From: JANSWP01 sp041941305
Lineage (GTDB): Bacteria; Bacteroidota; Bacteroidia; Chitinophagales; Saprospiraceae
Direction: 5' to 3'
DNA: 64,000 nt
NCBI GenBank assembly: GCA_041941305.1
Contig: JBGTQJ010000003.1
Location: 62,001-126,000 of the forward strand
The notes below the pieces were generated by a model. The model was given only the letters and a program-made list of their open reading frames with translations. It ran no database searches and was not told where the DNA came from. Made by a program: the position numbers and the translations under genes. The first letter of the stretch is position 1. Each line of letters opens with the position of its first letter. Positions 60,901-64,000 of this stretch are shown here, one piece after another.

Positions 60901-62430
60901 GTTGAAGATTGTACCAAGCCAAGTCCGTATTGCAAAAGCGGTATCATCGTCGAGCTGATGGACACCAATCCACAAATGATAGAGGTATGGGCAAAAGATT
61001 TTGACGATGGCAGTTTTGACAATTGTACGGGAGATTTGACCTTTAGTTTCTCTGAAAATACTGGGGATGACGTGCAGCAATTTACTTGCGATGACCTCGG
61101 TCAAAATATCATCAGCCTTTGGGTCAGCGATGCTTCAGGCAATCAGGATTTTTGTCAATCCAATCTTTACATACAGGATAATAGTAACCCTTGTAATGGG
61201 AATCCACTAGTCACAATTGCGGGAATGATTCAGACGGAAATGGAAGAAGCTGTAGAGGAAGTCATGGTAGAATTAAGTGGGGCTAGTGATTTGAATCAAA
61301 TGACCGATTCAGATGGCAATTACGAATTTTCTGGTATGGCAGCTGGTGGAGATTACACCATTACTCCGAGCAAAGACATTGAACCATTGAATGGTGTGAC
61401 GACTTTTGATTTGGTCTTGATGACCAAGCACATTTTGGGAGCCACTCTACTCGATTCACCCTATAAATTAATTGCAGCTGACGCAAATAACTCTGGAACT
61501 GTAACCACTTTCGATTTGGTGGTGCTACGCAAATTGATTTTGTTTATTGATGACAATTTCTCCAATAACACTTCCTGGCGATTTGTAGATAGGGATTACG
61601 ATTTCCCAAATCCGGAAAACCCATGGGAGGAAGCCTTCCCCGAGTTTTTGAATTTCAATAACCTGAATGTGGACGAACTGAATGCTGAATTCGTAGCTAT
61701 CAAAATTGGAGACGTAAACAACAGCGCTGATCCCAACAACATTGTTTCAAGTGATGACAGAAATTTTGTTGGAGCATTGAAATTGAAATCAAAGGATCAA
61801 GAATTCAGGGTAGGAGAGGAGTATGTGATTGATTTCCTAATAGAGGAAAAAGACTTGTCTGGATTCCAGTTTACGATAGATTTTGATGGAGATAAAGTAG
61901 CTGTTCAGCAAGTTATTCCGGGTATCATGGAGGTAGAGCATTTTGGTCAAAAACATCTCGATAAAGGTTATTTAACCGGAAGTTGGAATGGTGAAATACT
62001 AGAAGATAAAGAACGAATTAGATTATTCTCACTTGTAGTCAAGCCTTTGGAAAACAGCCAGTTGAGTGAGGTTTTTGAGGTAAATTCTAATCTGACAATG
62101 GCAGAAGCCTACCGAAAAAATGGCAACTTGCTAGATATCCAGCTAGAATTTGAAAGTGACCTCAATCCAGATTTTGAACTCTATCAGAATCGTCCAAATC
62201 CATTTGATGAAATTACAATTGTGGGCTTCCACCTTCCTGAAGCTTGTGATGCCAAATTGACGGTGTATGATGGAGCTGGAAGGATTCTCTACACGCAACA
62301 ATCCAATTATGAAGCCGGACACAATTCGATTCCACTTCACCATAATGATTTGAATAAAACAGGTGTGCTGTTTTACAGGTTGGAATGTCCATTTGGTGTC
62401 GCGACCAAGAAAATGGTGGTAATCGAATAG
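51955..62430 (+). CDS. Giant secreted repeat protein (3491 residues) with T9SS type A sorting domain
   Basis: It has a signal peptide (TQSALWVLLVMGGLLLF), then 12 tandem repeats of about 79 residues (about 30-980) with the core EYFxxxDPGFGNGxPV...DISxLxxGFHxLxxRSKxxxGxWSLSNQFxFF. A CARDB-like segment is followed by many HYR/Ig-like modules (DTVPPVAICKDLSIDLDANG, STDNCS, VTYTATDIPGN) rich in paired Cys. Near the end are a carboxypeptidase-regulatory-like fold, a dockerin-like pair (NGVTTFDLVLMTKHILG, NSGTVTTFDLVVLRKLIL), a cohesin-like domain (about 3265-3400) and the type A sorting domain (ELYQNRPNPFDEITIVGFHLP to the end). Probably a surface adhesin or matrix protein. The frame is intact over 10.5 kb. 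Confidence 0.9.
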   Translation: MKIMTQSALWVLLVMGGLLLFPSSAKTQNITHLEYYFDTDPGYGNGTPISITSMPEIDSLSHSADISGLADGFHFFGLRSRDENGSWSVTNHHLFFTGGLPGMSDSLPDLVRLEYFLDVDPGYGNGIAIPFTQATEVSNLALNVDLSGLNDGFHRIVIRAQDAFGYWSLSNQYVFFSGDVPLMNNPELNITAIEYYLDNDPGFGNGTPVPVTAAKDLGGIILNLDITALNDGFHRLVVRSKDETSGWSQSNQFLFFKNDVPAMSNPVSDIDAMEYFIGADPGFGNGMPVPITPGMDVNSVVLPIDITALNDGFHNLVIRSKNSLGDWSLSNQFVFFKSDIPVMNNPSLNISAVEYFINVDPGFGNGTPVSMTPNADINGFMFMADISALGNGFHNLAVRSKNELGEWSLTNDFPFFKGDIPTMASSLPNLMELEYFFDSDPGAGNGTQITLPAVTDTTGFAVALDISSLSFGSHILFIRTRDALGNWSLTHEEYFLKIDPATLPTANINYIEYFFNNDPGFGNGTSLSFTPGTDLQNQAFSLDISGLANNQVHQLYIRARDENGLWSLSNRKTFVKMTPIPNPVAADLDRIEYFIDNDPGFGMATAISFTSGQEVSGQFFQIDISALTTGFHTLFIRSRDGDGKWSLSHSFIFFKGALPSGNDAVSDIVFIEYYLNNDPGHGNGIPVSFTQGTEVGNLAFSVDISGLPTGFNRIVVRSKNADGEWSLSNQFIFFKDDVPTVTNDLPDIIAMEYFLNDDPGFGNGTPVSITAGTQVSNIAFQVDISALPMGFNRLRVRSKNSNGEWSLSNQYIFFKDDIPTGTESDPDLMAIEYFLDNDPGFGNGIQIPVSGKEVVDHAFVVDVSGLNDGFHRLIIRTKDMDGNWSITNQSNFFIGDIPTMSNNLPDLIAMEYFWDDDPGFGNGISIPVTPGVEIKDLLLNLDVSSLGSGKHILSIRSKAADGDWSLTNQYVYSNFADDIGVAAILEPVPECSFGMEMVTIRIFNYGGIEQTGFDVAYAINGGAPVVENVGMLVLPEGSDSVDYTFAMSADVMDLESFTIEAYTSLSNDIDASNDTTSQIINWLVSDTTFVGAMTCDPSMVGVSEMTLINQYGCDSLVVTNTILDTVPPVAICKDLSIDLDANGNANLAASDLDDGSTDNCSVQSFLASPNTFTCAELNMNTVTLTVSDIHGNTDTCQSTVTVNDVDNPFFMNCPSDLTVEVVAGVCQTMAFWTPPTADDNCPNPMVTSTHNPGDNFAVGVTQVTYTATDIPGNIGTCSFNVTVIVVQGIDATATPNPACFGDDVQLQVDSLLNATYVWSGPNGFASNLRTPTVQNIGNNELGTYIVDVSIPGCMFSKSVDLLGDSIAPIAVCQDVTIYYDSNGEATVTATQVDNGSTDNCAIEMMTLDQTQFDCQNPGNTLVTLMVEDTFGNSNNCTATIYAVDTIPPTIPVSPMNETVACELADFDAWVTAQMNAITNAAFDNCSIANISNDAPAWPGLDCDFLTVTFTVEDDSGLTTSVQGTYTVFDDEAPALQGIPANEVLSCEEPIPATPVIGMDITATDNCDDSVNITFNEMSTQTNSGACTDFNYTITRTWTAEDNCGNSVSESQVITVSDQTAPSFTIPQDVTIECSEDSSPANAGMPSNEDDNCDPNPVVTYTQNIILSAIPTEFTIERTWKIEDVCGNVTTETQIIEIVDSTPPTTLCDDVTIELDMNGLASIVPSDIDNGSHDNCSITSVLTLTLSQSDFDCSHIGINTVTLTITDESDNSATCTGTVTVFEDTPPVLNCPAQAMVDCNISQQPSFASLMEFEVIGGTAMDNCDVNPASFQMISEVSDNQSCPETVTRTYEIADFSGNSTTCVHSIEINDEEPPTANCLDISVTLDNMGNAQITADDVDNSSTDNCGIVDKTIDVSSFTCNDIGPRPVVLTLTDACGNESDCTAIVSVLYSTACLPPVITNDGGPEIGDPCVCRTNGAFDEEVFVEAPSGQGMTWVIQSTTLLDPATLLPYAAGTSLTEFPQGGGISLYSIQGIHLDGQGYQIAIENPAYYPGLVLTKSNVCYYPDVTLNNLSDTYCLNSPVFTLEGDANGAAGTGTFFINGTPATEFDPIQLGIGSHLIEFSFDAGTASPMDPSDPGCVATASKYVQIVTTPSQLACNDSILVSLDWNCEALITPDMILEGSYGCFDDYVVYISNASGSPVPNPVPEAFSNQWLTVTLEHAISNNSCWGMIQLEDKQPPEILCAGSIDISCLEDLNLVPAPNVVDNCDDEPEIQLIAQNILDDDFCDDNIKMIQRSWVAFDSHDNESEICLDTIIINRPTEVNFPDDVVWTCTQYAAFPNIIEVAPLHPYITDADAMTANMIEVFLDENCDDEDEIDEDDPTINSSNSQNGGTGCPGIGLDDADILELTGSGIISNINSTTCNYQFSHADDVITTCGDNFKILRTWTVIDWCTGQVITGNSSGEDNVQFIEVRDNEGPVLNVQSFELPANNDGVHSQACTSTELLLPPVVSDNCSNYTIQIFTSVGEAIYIGQDGAQGGFIPAPGLPTGTHIVKYTAIDDCNNVTEFDVEITIVDNKAPEAICDFLTDVNLGSTTLSLVAADIFDDGSVDNCCIDRFEVKKLEDACNVPSNLIFGDSIAFCCEEILNSPIPIVLRVYDCDENYNECSLEVNVSDKLPPINIQCPTTETISCDTYWSDYETALALNQYDVLNDFGVATFHDLCGYDLETQVSVNVDECGNGTINRSWRATDLNGNGPTVCTQIIQVEHVSDWVVEFPADLTVNCTSDVPNFGEPTIFLESCELIAVSYEDQLFQVVPDACYKISRRWSVINWCVVGNEVDDETIEDSETVLQIDLDGDGDKDDRTFQDSRTSSGISDTDIDPDNTDGFITYQQIIKVIDDVEPIITCPEDDLVCVIDDACSVTLDLDIPEVEDCSEDISIQVESELGDGLGPFFNVEPGEYELIYSAQDNCGNSASCSTVVTVEDCTKPSPYCKSGIIVELMDTNPQMIEVWAKDFDDGSFDNCTGDLTFSFSENTGDDVQQFTCDDLGQNIISLWVSDASGNQDFCQSNLYIQDNSNPCNGNPLVTIAGMIQTEMEEAVEEVMVELSGASDLNQMTDSDGNYEFSGMAAGGDYTITPSKDIEPLNGVTTFDLVLMTKHILGATLLDSPYKLIAADANNSGTVTTFDLVVLRKLILFIDDNFSNNTSWRFVDRDYDFPNPENPWEEAFPEFLNFNNLNVDELNAEFVAIKIGDVNNSADPNNIVSSDDRNFVGALKLKSKDQEFRVGEEYVIDFLIEEKDLSGFQFTIDFDGDKVAVQQVIPGIMEVEHFGQKHLDKGYLTGSWNGEILEDKERIRLFSLVVKPLENSQLSEVFEVNSNLTMAEAYRKNGNLLDIQLEFESDLNPDFELYQNRPNPFDEITIVGFHLPEACDAKLTVYDGAGRILYTQQSNYEAGHNSIPLHHNDLNKTGVLFYRLECPFGVATKKMVVIE

Positions 62431-62461
62431 AGTTTATTAAAGATTTGCATTTGTAATATCG

Positions 62462-62500
62462 AGCTTGAAAAAAACTTTCAAATAAGGTTTTTTTCAAGCT
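62462..62500 (+). terminator. Hairpin after the giant gene
   Basis: A perfect 14-bp stem AGCTTGAAAAAAAC (62462-62475) with its complement (62487-62500) and an 11-base loop, 31 bp after the stop codon. The poly-T part lies within the 3' arm rather than after it, so it is terminator-like but not classic. Confidence 0.6.
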
Positions 62501-62554
62501 GGAAATGACCAAAACCAATTGACCATTAAAACCGTTCATTTAATCCTCAATCTC

Positions 62555-64000
62555 ATGAAAAGTCGAAACCTTAGTACTGGATTTTTAAAACTAAGCTTTA
62601 CTAAACTTCAAATGTTTAGTAAAGCTGGAATGCTAATCCTATTTCTCTTTGTTTTCACAACCAGCCTTTTTGCTCAGCCTACCTTTGTTGTAACTCAAGT
62701 GTACAATATGGATAGCGTTCCAGAATTTGGCACCAATTTCTTCAGAGCCGTAGAAGTTGATGGAGACAGCAATCACGTCTGGGTGGGCACCAACGGATTA
62801 GGTTTGTATAAATTCAACAAAACGAATTGGGAACAAATCAACGATCCGATTTTTCAATCACATAAGGTTCGGGATATCAAAAAGGACACGGACGGTGATA
62901 TTTGGGTAGCCTGGTCGAAGGGATCTACTATTCAGGCGCAAGTGGGGAGAATTACCCATTTTGAGACCTCCGATTTTTCACCAGCCAATAGTTATAGTGT
63001 GACCAACGATGGATTAATTAGCCGAGCTGCAAGAGGATTGGCAATTGCTCCAGGCGATTCCATTTGGTCGGCTCATACCATGGAAACTGATCACAACGGT
63101 GGAGTTAGTTATTTTGATAAAATCATAGGACCGCCCTGGTCAACAACCACTGCTGGAATGCCCCAATTTGACAGAGATGCTTTTGCAATTGCAGTGAAAG
63201 GAACGCAACCCTGGGTAGGAGTAGGCAGAGATTGTGGTGGTTCTCAATGCGAGCCTCCTTACATTGTGGTTTTAAATAATGACGGTTCCTTTAGCCACAG
63301 TTATACCAAAGACAACACACCCATACCCTTTACTACGAGTCCCAGCCCAAGAGTAACGGCTATTTACCACGATTCACTAGGGAATTCCTGGGTGGGATTA
63401 AGTGGTGGTGCAGGATTGGCGAGACAGGATACTTTAGGTAATTGGCTTATGCTGGATGCCAATAACAGTGGAGTTCCGAGTGGTATCAACATTAACGAAC
63501 ATGCAATCAAAGAAGACGATGGCTATTTGTGGTTTGGTAGCAATGGTGGTTTATTGCAGTACGATATGGAGTTGCCTGTAGATAGTGCAGCCTCCTGGAA
63601 TTTATATACCACTGCCGATGGATTGCCTTCAAACTTTATTACGGGAGTTGCTGTTGATGAAAACGGCAGTCTGTGGGTAACGACCAATTTGGGAATTGCC
63701 TTTCTGGAAAAATCTTTTTTGCTAAACCCCAATTTTGAATTTGACGAAGGAGAATGTGTAAATGACAATACTTTTTTCTTCAATACTTCTACACCAAAAG
63801 ATTCTTTCCAAATTTCCATTTGGGATTTTGGAGATGGATTTAAAGATACTGTGATGGGAGAGGGACATATCCTTCACTCCTTTGCAGATACAGGGCTTTA
63901 TGATGTGAAATTGACGATTTTTAGTGCACAGGGAGATTCCAATTTTATTGTAAAATCAATTCAAATAGATACGGTACCTCAACTTAAAATCAAGCAACTG
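62555..64000 (+). CDS. Secreted beta-propeller (Reg_prop-like) protein with PKD domain, 3' end outside window
   Basis: The frame is open from ATG 62555 through the last base (482 codons), so the gene continues beyond the window. A signal peptide with hydrophobic core MLILFLFVFTTSLFAQ ends near residue 41. Residues about 60-400 carry blades of a two-component-regulator-type propeller (HVWVGTNGLGLYKFN, DGDIWVAWS, NSWVGLSGGAGLARQ, YLWFGSNGGLLQYD, GLPSNFITGVAVDENGSLWV). A PKD domain follows (SIWDFGDGFKDTV...FADTGLYDVKLTIFS). No kinase part is visible so far. It is probably a T9SS cargo with further PKD or sorting domains downstream, as in its neighbours. Confidence 0.85.
   Translation, partial: MKSRNLSTGFLKLSFTKLQMFSKAGMLILFLFVFTTSLFAQPTFVVTQVYNMDSVPEFGTNFFRAVEVDGDSNHVWVGTNGLGLYKFNKTNWEQINDPIFQSHKVRDIKKDTDGDIWVAWSKGSTIQAQVGRITHFETSDFSPANSYSVTNDGLISRAARGLAIAPGDSIWSAHTMETDHNGGVSYFDKIIGPPWSTTTAGMPQFDRDAFAIAVKGTQPWVGVGRDCGGSQCEPPYIVVLNNDGSFSHSYTKDNTPIPFTTSPSPRVTAIYHDSLGNSWVGLSGGAGLARQDTLGNWLMLDANNSGVPSGININEHAIKEDDGYLWFGSNGGLLQYDMELPVDSAASWNLYTTADGLPSNFITGVAVDENGSLWVTTNLGIAFLEKSFLLNPNFEFDEGECVNDNTFFFNTSTPKDSFQISIWDFGDGFKDTVMGEGHILHSFADTGLYDVKLTIFSAQGDSNFIVKSIQIDTVPQLKIKQL

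Noticed and set aside
51955..62430. CRISPR-like or DNA-level tandem repeat array
   Set aside because: The periodicity is at protein level with strongly diverged codons; no short direct repeats with unique spacers exist.
1..64000. tRNA and rRNA genes
   Set aside because: No cloverleaf with a T-loop GTTCRA pattern and acceptor pairing, and no rRNA signatures, were recognised in the gaps examined by eye.

Overview
The window looks like a chromosomal segment of a free-living Bacteroidota, most likely of the Saprospiria/Lewinella type. The evidence is type IX secretion (T9SS) sorting domains, a PorP/SprF-OmpA outer-membrane protein, SprB-like and PKD-rich secreted proteins, AT-rich intergenic DNA, and promoters of the Bacteroidota TAnnTTTG form. 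The species itself cannot be read from the sequence. No rRNA, tRNA, CRISPR array or autonomous transposase gene was seen.

Layout. 1-8.4 kb: a partial CPBP protease, a universal stress protein (USP), an MscS channel, an ATP/ADP-translocase-like protein with HEAT repeats, a penicillin-binding-type serine hydrolase, GAPDH and DedA. 8.6-15.3 kb: PPK2, then a tight four-gene run (PLP enzyme, DUF1611 protein, a MurL-like PP-loop/creatininase fusion, dipeptide epimerase) that probably handles D/L-glutamate or peptidoglycan-derived peptides. 15.3-19 kb: small stress genes (DUF2892, Hsp20, an orphan Pycsar-type membrane effector, USP, PepSY-like). 19.5-25.2 kb: a T9SS cargo protein, a truncated GMC oxidoreductase remnant, and a sulfur/redox group (SulP, thioredoxin, two YeeE/YedE proteins). 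25.3-36.9 kb: a low-oxygen-type island with a GCS2-CBS fusion, a CcoI/FixI-like copper ATPase, two USPs (one fused to a Cys-less thioredoxin-like domain), three CBS-pair proteins, a FixL-like heme-PAS kinase and a receiver-CRP fusion regulator. 37-43.6 kb: secreted and outer-membrane proteins. 43.9-49.8 kb: Nudix, PyrE, an M42 peptidase, a putative ncRNA, a subtilase and a LuxR-type regulator. 50.8-64 kb: secreted surface proteins, including a 3491-residue repeat protein and a beta-propeller protein running off the window.

The strongest new signal is regulatory. Four promoters (SulP, thioredoxin, a CBS protein, the FixL-like kinase) each carry a TGA-N6-TCA palindrome whose centre lies exactly 36.5 bp upstream of the G of the TAnnTTTG box. 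In three places two such palindromes lie with centres exactly 22 bp apart. Together with the FixL-like sensor and the receiver-CRP fusion, this suggests a compact oxygen/redox circuit in which the FixJ and FixK roles are merged in one protein.

Intergenic DNA is rich in small terminal-inverted-repeat elements. One MITE-like family has 18-bp ends and target duplications of 6-7 bp, and one copy is nested in another hairpin element. An unexplained GTGACY-N14-RGTCTTY motif occurs five times with invariant spacing.
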